Below, piece by piece: positions 1-9,036 of a DNA stretch of 64,000 nt (its first letter is position 1; every line of letters starts with the position of its first letter). The stretch is taken from positions 360,005 to 424,004 of the forward strand of contig NZ_BAABFP010000004.1 in the NCBI RefSeq assembly GCF_039541115.1, in the 5' to 3' direction. Source of the stretch: Angustibacter luteus. Lineage in GTDB: Bacteria; Actinomycetota; Actinomycetes; Actinomycetales; Angustibacteraceae. The notes beneath the pieces were generated by a model. The model saw only the letters and a list, made by a program, of their open reading frames with translations, did no database searches and was not told the DNA's origin. Position numbers and translations under genes: made by a program.

Positions 1-310
1 CGTCCTCAGCCGCGCCGTCCGCACCCAGCCGACGCGCCGTGGTCTGCGCCTGGGCGTTGCGCAGGGTCGCGGCCTGCGCCTTGCCACGGCCCTCGGCCAC
101 CGCCTCGGCGAGGTTGGCGAACAGCACGGTCGCCCACAGCCAGCCGACGACGGACCAGGCGAACACGTCCGGGTCGGTCACCGCCAGCGCGGTCGCCAGC
201 ACGGCGCCGACCTCGACGACGAACATCACCGGGTTGCGCACCATCGTGCGCGGGTCGAGCTTGCGGGCGGCATCGGGCAGTGCCGCGAGCAGCGTGCGGG
301 CGGTGGTCAA
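1..310 (-). CDS. kdpB: Potassium-transporting ATPase subunit B, N-terminal part
   Basis: Only the first 103 residues of the P-type ATPase subunit of the Kdp high-affinity K+ pump are here; the rest lies beyond the left edge. Visible are the family's N-terminal motif (LDPRT at residues 18-22, then RNPVMFVVE), a first hydrophobic membrane stretch at about 28-45, a second at about 50-66, and AEGRGKAQA at 72-80 ahead of the actuator domain. The start is TTG at 310, whose last two bases form part of the kdpA stop (TTGA), so translation is probably coupled. It is the gene after kdpA, as in the usual kdpFABC order. The TTG start is inferred from this overlap. Confidence 0.9.
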   Translation of the reverse strand, partial: MTTARTLLAALPDAARKLDPRTMVRNPVMFVVEVGAVLATALAVTDPDVFAWSVVGWLWATVLFANLAEAVAEGRGKAQAATLRNAQAQTTARRLGADGAAED

Positions 311-1968
311 CGCAGTCCCTCCGCGAGAGGTCCCAGCGCGAGCGCGGGGAAGAAAGTGAGACCGGCGACGACGATGACGACGCCGGCGAGCATGGTGACG
401 AACAGGGGACGGTGGGTCGGCAGGGTGCCGGCCGTCTCCGGGACCGGGTGCTGGGCGGCCAGCGAACCGGCCAGCGCGAGGACGAGCAGCATCGGCAGGA
501 AGCGGACGACGAGCATGACCACCCCGAGCGCGACGTTGTAGAACGGCGTGTTCGCGCCCAGCCCGGCGAACGCCGAGCCGTTGTTGTTCCCCGCCGACAG
601 GAACGCGTAGAGCACCTCGGACAGCCCGTGTGGGCCCGGGTTGAGGATCGAGTCCCGCCCCGCGGGCAACGCCATCGCGAGCCCGGCGCCGGCCAGCACG
701 ACCACCGGCATCACCAGGATGTACAGCGACACCAGCTTGATCTCGCGCGCGGTGATCTTCTTGCGCAGGTACTCCGGGGTGCGGCCCACCATCAGCCCGG
801 CGACGAACACCGTGACGATCGCGAGGACGAGCATCCCGTAGAGCCCGGAACCCGTGCCGCCGGGCGAGACCTCTCCCAGCCCCATGCCGACCATCGCCAG
901 CCCGCCGCCCAGCGCGGTGAAGCTGGAGTGGAACGAGTTCACCGCGCCCGTCGACGTCCCGGTCGTCGACGTCGCGAACAGCGCGGACGCGGCCTCGCCG
1001 AAGCGGGTCTCCTTGCCCTCCATCGACGCGCCGGCCAGCCGCAGCGCCGTGCCCGGGTGCGCGGCCTCCAGCGCCCACATCGCGGTGAGCACCAGTCCCC
1101 ACAGGGCGGTCATCGCGGACAGCACCGCGTAGCCCTGCCGCCGGTCGTCCAGCATCCGGCCGAGCGTGTACGTCAGGCAGACCGGGATCAGCAGCAGCAG
1201 GAAGATCTCAAGCAGGTTGCTGAGCGCGTTGGGGTTCTCGAAGGGGTGCGCCGAGTTGGCGTTGAAGAAGCCACCGCCGTTGGTGCCGAGCTCCTTGATC
1301 GCCTCCTGCGACGCGACCGGCCCGCCCGGGAGGGTCTGGGTCGCGCCGCCCAGGGTGCGGGCCGCCGTCCCGCTCGACAGGTTCTGCACCGCGCCGAGCC
1401 CGATCAGCGCGAGCGCGGACAGCACGGACAGCGGCAGCAGGATGCGCAGGCAACCGCGCACCAGGTCGACCCAGAAGTTGCCGAGCCGGTCGGTGCGCGA
1501 GCGCACGAAGCCGCGGATCAACGCCACGGCGACGGCCATGCCGACCGCGGCGGACACGAAGTTCTGGACGGCGAGCCCGCCCATCTGGGTCAGGTGCCCC
1601 ATCGCGGACTCACCCGAGTAGGACTGCCAGTTCGTGTTGGTCACGAACGAGGCCGCGGTGTTGAACGCCTGCTCCGGCGGGATACCGGGGAAGCCCAGGC
1701 TGAGCGGCAGGTGCGGCTGGAGGCGTTGCAGCGCATAGAGTCCGACGACGGAGACGGCCGAGAAGGCCAGCAGCGAGCGTGCGTACACGGGCCACCGCTG
1801 GTCGGCGGCGGAGTCGACGCCCATCACGCGGTAGAGCCCGCGTTCGACCCGCAGGTCGCGCTCGCTCGTGTAGACCCGGGCCATGTAGGCGCCGAGCGGT
1901 CGGTAGCAGACGGCGAGGGCCGCCAGCAGCAGTCCGAGCTGCAGCAGCCCGGCGGTGAGGTCGTTCAT
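307..1968 (-). CDS. kdpA: Potassium-transporting ATPase subunit A
   Basis: 553 residues, the usual length for KdpA, the channel-like subunit that selects and conducts K+ in the KdpFABC membrane complex. About ten hydrophobic segments are visible. The filter-type loops of the family are present: [10 protein letters not shown] at residues 111-120, GTNGGGFFN at 228-236, and a later AGNNNGSAF. Starts at ATG 1968, two bases after the kdpF stop, and ends overlapping the kdpB start. The operon is normally induced by low K+ through KdpDE; those genes are not in the window, so regulation here is inference. Confidence 0.96.
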   Translation of the reverse strand: MNDLTAGLLQLGLLLAALAVCYRPLGAYMARVYTSERDLRVERGLYRVMGVDSAADQRWPVYARSLLAFSAVSVVGLYALQRLQPHLPLSLGFPGIPPEQAFNTAASFVTNTNWQSYSGESAMGHLTQMGGLAVQNFVSAAVGMAVAVALIRGFVRSRTDRLGNFWVDLVRGCLRILLPLSVLSALALIGLGAVQNLSSGTAARTLGGATQTLPGGPVASQEAIKELGTNGGGFFNANSAHPFENPNALSNLLEIFLLLLIPVCLTYTLGRMLDDRRQGYAVLSAMTALWGLVLTAMWALEAAHPGTALRLAGASMEGKETRFGEAASALFATSTTGTSTGAVNSFHSSFTALGGGLAMVGMGLGEVSPGGTGSGLYGMLVLAIVTVFVAGLMVGRTPEYLRKKITAREIKLVSLYILVMPVVVLAGAGLAMALPAGRDSILNPGPHGLSEVLYAFLSAGNNNGSAFAGLGANTPFYNVALGVVMLVVRFLPMLLVLALAGSLAAQHPVPETAGTLPTHRPLFVTMLAGVVIVVAGLTFFPALALGPLAEGLR

Positions 1969-1970
1969 GG

Positions 1971-2060
1971 TCAGAAGCGCTCCGGGAAGATCAGGGCGGC
2001 CAGCAGGTAGCCGACCAGCAGCACGGCCGCGGCGAGGCCGACGGCGTTCTCGACGCTCAC
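1971..2060 (-). CDS. kdpF: Potassium-transporting ATPase subunit F
   Basis: A 29-residue single-pass membrane peptide, GTG start at 2060 and TGA at 1971-1973. The sequence begins [20 protein letters not shown] and ends ALIFPERF, which is the typical KdpF pattern: one transmembrane helix ending in FPERF. KdpF stabilises the Kdp complex. Its start overlaps the stop of the upstream micro-ORF by four bases (GTGA) and its stop lies two bases before kdpA, so it is translated within the kdp operon. Confidence 0.9.
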   Translation of the reverse strand: MSVENAVGLAAAVLLVGYLLAALIFPERF

Positions 2061-2140
2061 AGCCGCTCGACCCCCTTGAGGGCCAGCGCGCTGAGCGCGA
2101 AGAAGGTCACGACGACGAGAAGCATCAGCAGATCGGTCAC
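2057..2140 (-). CDS. Micro-ORF, single-helix membrane peptide at the head of the kdp operon
   Basis: A 27-residue ORF from GTG 2140 to TGA 2057-2059. It reads [20 protein letters not shown] followed by LKGVERL: one hydrophobic helix with a short basic/acidic tail. It overlaps kdpF by four bases (GTGA), the same coupling used by the other genes of this operon. From memory, similar short peptides with a KGVE(R/K)L tail occur before kdpF in other actinobacteria, usually left unannotated or called hypothetical. Function unknown; an accessory helix of the Kdp complex is a guess. It could also be only a translated leader. Confidence 0.6.
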   Translation of the reverse strand: MTDLLMLLVVVTFFALSALALKGVERL

Positions 2141-2338
2141 GGCGTCAGTCTCGGCACCGGATCGGCCCGGTCGCGCCGTCCTCACGGGTTCCTAACGGGT
2201 GCGCCGGTGTTCCATGCGCCGTCCATGCACGGGGTTCGGCGGCCGCGGTGTTGGGACGGCGTGAGGATCCGGTGCTGCGGTGTCAGGAAGGCGCAAGGGC
2301 CGGGGTCGATCGGGCTGCGGCGGGCGCACGATCAGGGC

Positions 2339-2758
2339 ATGACCTGGACCGAGCTTCGACGAGGGTGGGACGGTGCGGCACCCGCGGTGCTGCTGGCGGC
2401 CGGGCTGCTCCTCGCGCCCGCGCTGCACGGTCAGGGCATCGGCGTCGCGACCGGTGTGGTCGGTGCCCTGTCGCTCGCCTGCTGCGTCGGTGTGCGGCTG
2501 CCCACGGCGGTGCTGGTCGCCGTCCTCGGCTGGCTGCTGGTCACCGGCTTCGACGGGCACCGCTGGGGTCAGCTCACCCCGGTGACCGGAACCGACGTCG
2601 TCCGGCTGCTCGCGCTCACCGGGGGCTCGGTCGGCGCCGCCCTCGCGTCACGGCTGGTGCGACGTCACCGGGGGACCGCGTCCTGGACCAGCGCGACGGT
2701 CGACGTCGACCGGGCGCCGAGGCGGGCGATCAACCACGGTGCGACATCGGTCCGGTAG
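2339..2758 (+). CDS. Small multi-pass membrane protein of unknown function
   Basis: 139 residues from ATG 2339. Hydrophobic stretches at about residues 14-28, 32-50, 52-66 and 84-100 suggest three or four membrane helices, followed by a charged tail (SRLVRRHRG) and about 35 polar residues. The pattern recalls the membrane part (DUF4118-like) of KdpD-type sensors but there is no kinase domain, and I do not claim homology. It is transcribed divergently from the kdp operon with about 200 bp between them. An in-frame extension to 1955 exists but runs antisense over kdpF and the micro-ORF, so I prefer the internal ATG. No strong ribosome-binding site is seen. Confidence 0.5.
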   Translation: MTWTELRRGWDGAAPAVLLAAGLLLAPALHGQGIGVATGVVGALSLACCVGVRLPTAVLVAVLGWLLVTGFDGHRWGQLTPVTGTDVVRLLALTGGSVGAALASRLVRRHRGTASWTSATVDVDRAPRRAINHGATSVR

Positions 2759-2924
2759 TCGTAGACGGAGGCCACCACCGGGTCGCTGACGCCCGTCCCC
2801 GACTCGCTCTGCGGGACGTCCGACCACGCTGGCCAGGGGCGCTGCCGTCCCAGTCCGTCCGGGTCCGCGCACGCGCACGGGCCAGCACACCCTAACCGCG
2901 GGGGGCACGACTTGGGCGGGAATG

Positions 2925-3842
2925 TCAGAGGTTGTGCCCGGTGCGCGCGGGCGGGCGCCAGCCGAGGATCGACTCGGTCATCCGGGCCGCGTGCACCGCG
3001 CCGGCGACGTCGTGCACGCGCAGGATCCGCGCGCCCTGCAGGATGCAGAACACGTGGGTGGCCGTGGTCCCGGCCAGGAGGCGCTCCTTGGGCAGGTCGA
3101 GGGTCTCCTGGATGAAGTCCTTGTTGGAGACCGCCGCCAGCAACGGGTAGCCCAGCGTGGCCAGCTCGCCGAGCCGCCGGGTGATCTCGAGCGAGTGGAA
3201 GGTGTTCTTGTTCAGGTCGTGCCCGGGGTCGACGACGATCCGCTCGGGTGCGAGCCCCTGCGCCAGGGCGAGCTGCACCCGGTCGGCGAGGACGCCGCGC
3301 ACCTCGGTGACGACGTCCTCGTACTGCGGGCTGGGCAGCTTCGTCAGCGGCGCCGCCTTGCTGTGGCACACGATCAGCGTGCCGCCCTGCTCCTGCGCCA
3401 GCCGCGCCATCGTCGGGTCGTGCAGGCCGGAGGTGTCGTTGATCGCGTCCGCTCCGGCGCGGAGTGCCTCGCGCGCCACCGCGGCCCGGAACGTGTCGAC
3501 CGAGATGACCGCGTCGGTGACGCCGCGGGTCGCCTCGACCAGCGGGACGACGCGCTCGACCTCCTCCTGCTCGCTGACCGGCCCGGCGATGGGGGAGAAC
3601 GGCACCCCGCCGATGTCGACCCAGTCCGCGCCCTGCTCGACCGCTTCCTCGACGCGCCGAAGCGCCGGCCCGAAGTCGAAGGTGGACCCGTTGTCGTAGA
3701 AGGAGTCCCGGGTCCGGTTGACGATCGCCATGATCGCGACCTGGCGGCTGAAGTCGAAGGTGCGGGCGCCGATCGTGCGGACCGGCCCGGACGGCCCCAG
3801 GTCGGGGACGACGAGGGTCAGGTCCGGCGTGGGGGTGCTCAC
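2925..3842 (-). CDS. folP2: FolP2-type dihydropteroate synthase homologue
   Basis: 305 residues from GTG 3842. TIM-barrel pterin-binding fold. The first family motif reads IMAIVNRTRDSF (residues 37-48) where active enzymes usually have IVNVTPDSF. Other motifs are INDTSGLHDP, DPGHDLNKNTFH, SNKDF (in place of SRKRF) and a conserved RVHDV near the C terminus. These variants match the mycobacterial FolP2 group, which is reported to lack dihydropteroate synthase activity, so a role in folate synthesis should not be assumed. It starts 14 bp after paaE on the same strand and is probably co-transcribed with the paa operon. Family placement is confident; substrate is unknown. Confidence 0.75.
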   Translation of the reverse strand: MSTPTPDLTLVVPDLGPSGPVRTIGARTFDFSRQVAIMAIVNRTRDSFYDNGSTFDFGPALRRVEEAVEQGADWVDIGGVPFSPIAGPVSEQEEVERVVPLVEATRGVTDAVISVDTFRAAVAREALRAGADAINDTSGLHDPTMARLAQEQGGTLIVCHSKAAPLTKLPSPQYEDVVTEVRGVLADRVQLALAQGLAPERIVVDPGHDLNKNTFHSLEITRRLGELATLGYPLLAAVSNKDFIQETLDLPKERLLAGTTATHVFCILQGARILRVHDVAGAVHAARMTESILGWRPPARTGHNL

Positions 3843-3856
3843 CGCGTCATTCTGGC

Positions 3857-4987
3857 TCAGGCGTCGTAGTCGACGACGAGCCGGTCGGATGTCGGGACGG
3901 ACTGGCAGGCCAGCGCGAAGCCGTCGGCGATCTCGTCGGGCTCGAGCGCGAAGTTGCGGCTCATCTCGACGTCGCCCTCGACGACCTTGATCCGGCACGT
4001 GCCGCAGACGCCGCCCTTGCAGGCGAACGGGGCGTCGGCGCGGACCGCAAGGGTCGCATCGAGCACCGAGCCCTCGTCCGGCATCGAGAAGGTGGTGGTG
4101 CGGCCGTCCAGGCGGACCGTCACCTGGCAACCGGCGTCCGTGCCCTCGGTGCGCGGTCGGGCCAGCCGCGGGGACTCGCCGTCCACGTGGAACAGCTCGA
4201 GGTGGATCGCCGCGTTCTCGACCCCGCGGTCGACCAGGGCGGCCCGGACCTGCTGCACCAGCTCGAACGGCCCGCACAGCAACCAGTCGTCGATGACCTC
4301 GGGCGGCACGACGGAGGTGAGCAGCACGTCCAGCTTGGCGTCGTCGATCCGGCCGGTGAGCAGCTCGGCGTCCTGCGGCTCGCGGGAGAGGACGTGCACG
4401 AACTGCAGCCGGTCCGGGTAGCGGTCCTTCAGGTCGGCGAGCTCCTCGACGAACATCACGGACCCGCTGTCCCGGTTGCCGTAGACGAGGGTGAACGTGC
4501 TCTGCGGCTCCGTCTCGAGCACGGCGGGCAGGATCGACATGACGGGCGTGATCCCGCTACCGGCGACGATCGCCGCGTACGCCTTGCGCTGCGTCGGGTC
4601 GAGCGGGACGCCGAACCGACCCGCGGGGGTCATCACGTCCAGGACGTCACCGACCGACAGGCCGGTGCGCGCGTGGCTGGAGAACGCCCCACCCTCCAAC
4701 GACTTCACAGCCACCTGCAGCAGCCCGGACGACGGCGCCGCGCAGATCGAGTAGCTGCGCCGCACCTCCTCGCCGTCGATGGTGGTGCGCAGGGTCAGGT
4801 GCTGGCCCGGGGTGAACCGGTACGCCTCGCGCAGCGCGTCCGGGACGTCGAACGTCAACGTCACGGACGAGTTCGTCAGCTGGCCGATCCCCTTGAGCCG
4901 CAACGGGTTGAAGGACGCGTGGGTGCGCGCCGACACCTGCGGCGCAGTGCTGGTGGTGCCGAAGCCCGGCGCGGACTCGCTGGTCAT
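3857..4987 (-). CDS. paaE: Phenylacetyl-CoA 1,2-epoxidase, reductase subunit
   Basis: 376 residues. Passes electrons from NADPH to the PaaAC di-iron oxygenase in aerobic phenylacetate breakdown. An N-terminal FAD/NAD(P) reductase part shows the flavin motif RRSYSIC and the nucleotide motif GSGITPVMSI. The C-terminal plant-type 2Fe-2S ferredoxin shows CKGGVCGTC with a final cysteine in ACQSVPTSD. Start ATG 4987 overlaps the paaD stop (ATGA). Longer in-frame extensions run through paaD and are not used. Last gene of paaABCDE. Confidence 0.94.
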   Translation of the reverse strand: MTSESAPGFGTTSTAPQVSARTHASFNPLRLKGIGQLTNSSVTLTFDVPDALREAYRFTPGQHLTLRTTIDGEEVRRSYSICAAPSSGLLQVAVKSLEGGAFSSHARTGLSVGDVLDVMTPAGRFGVPLDPTQRKAYAAIVAGSGITPVMSILPAVLETEPQSTFTLVYGNRDSGSVMFVEELADLKDRYPDRLQFVHVLSREPQDAELLTGRIDDAKLDVLLTSVVPPEVIDDWLLCGPFELVQQVRAALVDRGVENAAIHLELFHVDGESPRLARPRTEGTDAGCQVTVRLDGRTTTFSMPDEGSVLDATLAVRADAPFACKGGVCGTCRIKVVEGDVEMSRNFALEPDEIADGFALACQSVPTSDRLVVDYDA

Positions 4988-5517
4988 CAGATCGCCTTGA
5001 AGTGGTCGAACGGCTCGCGGCAGGACTCGCACCGCCACAACGCCTTGCAGGACGTCGAGCCGAACCGGGTCAGCTCCGTGGTGCGCGTCGACCCGCACTG
5101 CGGGCAGGCCACGACGTCCGGGCGCACGCCCAGGGTCAGCGCCACCGGGCCGCCGGGACGGGCGCCCGAGGTCGGGTTGGGGGGTGCGATGCCGTACTCG
5201 CGCAGCTTGCGGCGGCCGTCCTCGCTCATCCAGTCCGTGCTCCACGCGGGGGACAGCACGGTGCGCACCCGGACCGTCGGGTGGCCGGCGTCGCGCAGCG
5301 CGGTGCAGACGTCGTCCTCGATGGTCTGCATGGCCGGGCAGCCCGAGTAGGTGGGGGTGATCGTGACGTCGACCGAGCCGTCGTCGCGGACCTGTACCTC
5401 GCGCAGCACGCCGAGGTCCTCGATGGTGAGCACCGGGACCTCCGGGTCCAGCACCGCGGCCGCGGCGGCGTAGGCGGCGCGCTGGTCGAGGGCTGGGTCG
5501 AGCGTGCCGGTCACCAC
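4987..5517 (-). CDS. paaD: Phenylacetate degradation protein PaaD
   Basis: 176 residues. An N-terminal MIP18/DUF59 domain (conserved TPTYSGCPAMQ and EDLGVLREV) is followed by a C-terminal zinc-ribbon-like segment with CPQCGS and CESC pairs. PaaD proteins are thought to help metal-centre assembly or maturation of the PaaABC(E) epoxidase. Two GTG codons in a row (5517 and 5514) can serve as start; both overlap the end of paaC. Ends in an ATGA overlap with paaE. Confidence 0.93.
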   Translation of the reverse strand: MVTGTLDPALDQRAAYAAAAAVLDPEVPVLTIEDLGVLREVQVRDDGSVDVTITPTYSGCPAMQTIEDDVCTALRDAGHPTVRVRTVLSPAWSTDWMSEDGRRKLREYGIAPPNPTSGARPGGPVALTLGVRPDVVACPQCGSTRTTELTRFGSTSCKALWRCESCREPFDHFKAI

Positions 5518-6275
5518 GTCGCCCCCGGGTGCGCGCGGTGCAGGCCCTGCATCTCGTCGAGCAGCTTGGTGAGGGCGGGCGTGTGCTCGCCGCGTCGTCC
5601 GCGAGCGGTGTCCGGCGCCTGCACGGGCTCGGTCAGGGTCGCGCGGGTCAGCACGTCCAGAACCGTTGCGTGCCAGTCGTCCTGCAGCGTCGAGGGGTCG
5701 ACGGCCACGCCGGCGGCGACCAGCTCGGGATCCACCGTGGAGGGGTCGAACAGCTCGGCGACGTACGGCCAGACCAGCTCGAGGCCCGCCTGCATCCGGC
5801 GGTGGCTCTCGTCGGTGCCGTCACCGAGCCGCAGCACCCACTCCGCCGCGTGGTCGACGTGGTACGTGACCTCCTTGACGGCCTTGGCCGCAACGCCCGC
5901 GATCGTCTCGTCGGCGCTGCCGGCCAGGCCGGTGTACAGCCCGAGCTGGTACGTGGAGAAGGCGAGCAGCCGAGCCATCGTGACGGCGAAGTCGCCGTTG
6001 TCGAGCTCGACGAGCCGGACGTTGCGGAACTCGTCGGCGTCGCGCCGGTAGGCCAGCTCGTCCTCACCGCGGCCCTCGCCCTCGAGCGAGCCCGCGTGCT
6101 CGAGGAGCGCCCGGCCCTGGCCGAGCAGGTCGAGCCCGATGTTGGCGAGGGCGACGTCCTCCTCGAGCTGTGGGGCGCGGGTGATCCACTGCCCGCAGCG
6201 CTGGGCCAGGACCAGGGCGTCGTCCCCCAGCGCCAGGGCGTAGCGGGCGACGTCGGCGTCGGTCGGCACGCTCAC
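5511..6275 (-). CDS. paaC: Phenylacetyl-CoA 1,2-epoxidase, structural subunit
   Basis: 254 residues from GTG 6275. Ferritin-like, mostly helical partner of PaaA; PaaC has the fold but not the full di-iron site. Family features are the N-terminal YALALGDDALVLAQR stretch and the LLDEMQGLHR-HPGATW C terminus. Start overlaps the paaB stop (GTGA), and the end overlaps the paaD start, so the order A-B-C-D-E is tightly coupled. Confidence 0.93.
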   Translation of the reverse strand: MSVPTDADVARYALALGDDALVLAQRCGQWITRAPQLEEDVALANIGLDLLGQGRALLEHAGSLEGEGRGEDELAYRRDADEFRNVRLVELDNGDFAVTMARLLAFSTYQLGLYTGLAGSADETIAGVAAKAVKEVTYHVDHAAEWVLRLGDGTDESHRRMQAGLELVWPYVAELFDPSTVDPELVAAGVAVDPSTLQDDWHATVLDVLTRATLTEPVQAPDTARGRRGEHTPALTKLLDEMQGLHRAHPGATW

Positions 6276-6558
6276 AGGTGCTGCACCTCGTCCGGGATGT
6301 CGTAGAACGTGGGGTGCCGGTAGACCTTGTCGGCGGCCGGGTCGAAGAAGGAGTCCTTCTCGTCCGGGCTGCTCGCGGTGATCGCCGTGCTCGGCACGAC
6401 CCAGATGCTGACGCCCTCACCCCGGCGGGTGTAGAGGTCACGGGCGTTGCGCAGGGCCATCTCGGCGTCCGGTGCGTGCAGCGACCCGACGTGCCCGTGC
6501 GAGAGCCCACGACGAGCCCGGACGAAGACCTCCCAGAGCGGCCACTCGCGACGGTCGC

Positions 6559-6562
<4 letters not shown>
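6272..6562 (-). CDS. paaB: Phenylacetyl-CoA 1,2-epoxidase, subunit B
   Basis: 96 residues from GTG 6562. Small subunit of the epoxidase complex that bridges PaaAC dimers. Typical motifs are [20 protein letters not shown] near the N terminus and [15 protein letters not shown] in the middle. Overlaps paaA by four bases (GTGA) and paaC likewise. Length agrees with the family. Confidence 0.94.
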
Positions 6563-7506
<944 letters not shown>

Positions 7507-7524
7507 CGTTGACTGCTCCCTCGA

Positions 7525-7544
7525 AACCGACCGATCGGTCGGTT
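7525..7544. promoter_or_regulatory. TetR-type operator upstream of paaA
   Basis: A perfect 20-bp palindrome, aaccgaccgatcggtcggtt, begins 19 bp upstream of the paaA start. The form accgaccg/cggtcggt is typical of TetR-family operators. The likely binder is the TetR gene at 8448-9032, which resembles regulators of phenylacetate genes. Sequence is certain; the regulator assignment is inferred. Confidence 0.7.
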
Positions 7545-7589
7545 CCAAGTATGCCCGGCCCGCCCCACCCCCGCAACCACGCGCGCCCA

Positions 7590-7660
7590 CCCCCGCACCA
7601 TTCGCGCTACACGTGCCTATGGGGCCCTGAAAACCACGTCGAGCGCGAATGGTGCGGGGG
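7590..7660. repeat. Long intergenic inverted repeat (19-bp arms)
   Basis: Left arm 7590-7608 (cccccgcaccattcgcgct) and right arm 7642-7660 are exact reverse complements; the 33-nt loop contains a further acgtg/cacgt pairing. No T tract follows. It lies between the divergent starts of paaA and the VOC gene, so it cannot be a terminator for either. It resembles, in architecture but not sequence, the structures at 37361-37421 and 41374-41432. Confidence 0.85.
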
Positions 7661-7703
7661 AGGCCGGCGATGAGTTGGTGGGGCGGGGGCCGTCTACCGG
7701 GGC

Positions 7704-8459
7704 ATGACCGACAACGGAGCGCCTTGCTGGATGGACCTGCGATCTTCTGACACCGACCGGGCCCGGGAGTTCTACGGCCAGCTCTTCGGCTGGACGGCCC
7801 ACACGACCGGACCCGAGTTCAACGACTACGTGAACTTCACGCTGGACGGCGACCTGGTCGCCGGCCTGGTCGCGAACGACCCCGCGAACGACCAGCCCGA
7901 CGCCTGGACGACGTACCTGACCGCCTCGCACGCCGGCGCCACCGCGCGGGCGATCGTCGCGGCGGGAGGGCAGGTGCCTTTCGGTCCGCACCCGGTGGGG
8001 GAGATCGGCGTGCTGGCGGCAGCGATCGACGTCGCGGGCGCGCCGTTCGGGCTGTGGCAGGACGTCACCGGCAGCCGCGCGTGGGCCCAGGTGCGGCCCG
8101 GAGCGGCGAGCTACCACGAGCTGCACACCAACCGGTACGACGAGGTCGTCGCCTTCTACGCCTCGGTGTTCGGTCGCGAACCCAAGACGGTCGGCGACAC
8201 CGACGAGTTCCGCTACACCCAGCTGCTGGCGGACGACGGCACCCCGGTCGCGGGGATCATGGACTTCTCGTCGTGGTCGCCCGACCTGGCCGAGTGGTTC
8301 TGCTACTTCGGCAGCGCGGACGTCGACGCCACCGTCGAGCGGGTCGAGGAGCTCGGCGGCGCGGTGCTCGAGCCGGCGCAGGACACCCCGTACGGCCGGT
8401 TGGCCAAGGTCGCCGACCCGACCGGCGCGGTCTTCAAGCTCACCTCGCTACCCGGGTGA
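7704..8459 (+). CDS. VOC-superfamily protein with two glyoxalase-like domains
   Basis: 251 residues from ATG 7704. Two tandem VOC half-modules: the first (about residues 1-125) starts [20 protein letters not shown], the second (about 130-250) starts [18 protein letters not shown]. The [13 protein letters not shown] and [10 protein letters not shown] motifs are typical of the glyoxalase/bleomycin-resistance fold. Substrate unknown; proteins of this kind are often annotated as hydroxylases or resistance proteins without evidence. Its end overlaps the end of the convergent TetR gene by 12 bp. GC3 and codon use match the neighbours. Confidence 0.85.
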   Translation: MTDNGAPCWMDLRSSDTDRAREFYGQLFGWTAHTTGPEFNDYVNFTLDGDLVAGLVANDPANDQPDAWTTYLTASHAGATARAIVAAGGQVPFGPHPVGEIGVLAAAIDVAGAPFGLWQDVTGSRAWAQVRPGAASYHELHTNRYDEVVAFYASVFGREPKTVGDTDEFRYTQLLADDGTPVAGIMDFSSWSPDLAEWFCYFGSADVDATVERVEELGGAVLEPAQDTPYGRLAKVADPTGAVFKLTSLPG

Positions 8460-9032
8460 GCGCAGGCCGTCGAACGCCTGGAACACCACGGCGTCAGCGA
8501 GAGCCGATGCGTCCAGCGCCGAGGACGCCTTCGGGTCGTACCACTCGACCAGCGAGTTGACCATGCCGAACAGCAGCCGCGAGACCAGCCCGGGGTCGAC
8601 GTCCGCGCGCACGTCGCCCTCGACCGCCGCCTGGGCGACGAGGGCGGCGACGACGTGGTCGAACTCGCGCCGCCGGTCCAGCGCCCAGCGTTCGGTCTCG
8701 GAGTTCCCGCGCACCCGCAGCAGCAGCGTGACGTAGGGCAGCCGGTCCACGAGCACCTCGACCTCGCGCCGCACCACGTGCTCGAGCCGGTCGATCGCCC
8801 GCCCCGCAACGGACTCCGGCTCCTCGATGACCGCGAACAGCGGCTCGACGGCCCGGTCCAGCGCGAGCCGCAGCAGCTGCTCCTTGGACTCCACGTGGTG
8901 GTACAGCGAGGACTTCGACAGCCCGGCAGCCGCGGCCAGGTCGCCCATGCTGGTGCCGTCGAAGCCGCGCTCGGTGTAGACGCGGACGGCGACCTCGAGC
9001 AGCGACTCGAGGTCGTGGCGGCGCCGGGTCAC
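8448..9032 (-). CDS. paaR: TetR-family regulator, probable PaaR
   Basis: 194 residues from GTG 9032, which has ggggtgag a few bases upstream; an ATG at 9062 would overlap the previous gene. The N-terminal helix-turn-helix reads TSMGDLAAAAGLSKSSLYHH. The ligand domain contains YVTLLLRVRGNSETERWALDRR, a stretch I associate with actinobacterial regulators of phenylacetate genes. Together with the palindrome before paaA this suggests a repressor released by phenylacetyl-CoA. It is convergent with the VOC gene and starts four bases after the ketopantoate-reductase-like gene. Family sure; PaaR identity moderate. Confidence 0.7.
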   Translation of the reverse strand: MTRRRHDLESLLEVAVRVYTERGFDGTSMGDLAAAAGLSKSSLYHHVESKEQLLRLALDRAVEPLFAVIEEPESVAGRAIDRLEHVVRREVEVLVDRLPYVTLLLRVRGNSETERWALDRRREFDHVVAALVAQAAVEGDVRADVDPGLVSRLLFGMVNSLVEWYDPKASSALDASALADAVVFQAFDGLRSPG

Positions 9033-9036
9033 CGGC

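Noticed and set aside
280-2010. A 576-codon plus-strand frame opposite kdpA
   Set aside because: It is the antisense shadow of kdpA: rich in Arg, Gly, Gln and His, with no domain, and it covers kdpF. Long antisense frames are normal at this GC content and occur opposite most genes here.
2141-2338. Possible riboswitch or KdpE site between kdp and the divergent gene
   Set aside because: No recognisable c-di-AMP riboswitch core or clear inverted repeat could be found; the space is only about 200 bp.
2665-2778. A 37-codon minus-strand frame (GTG start) within the end of the 2339-2758 gene
   Set aside because: Third-position GC is high in both strands here, so codon bias does not decide. It has no ribosome-binding site or known motif.
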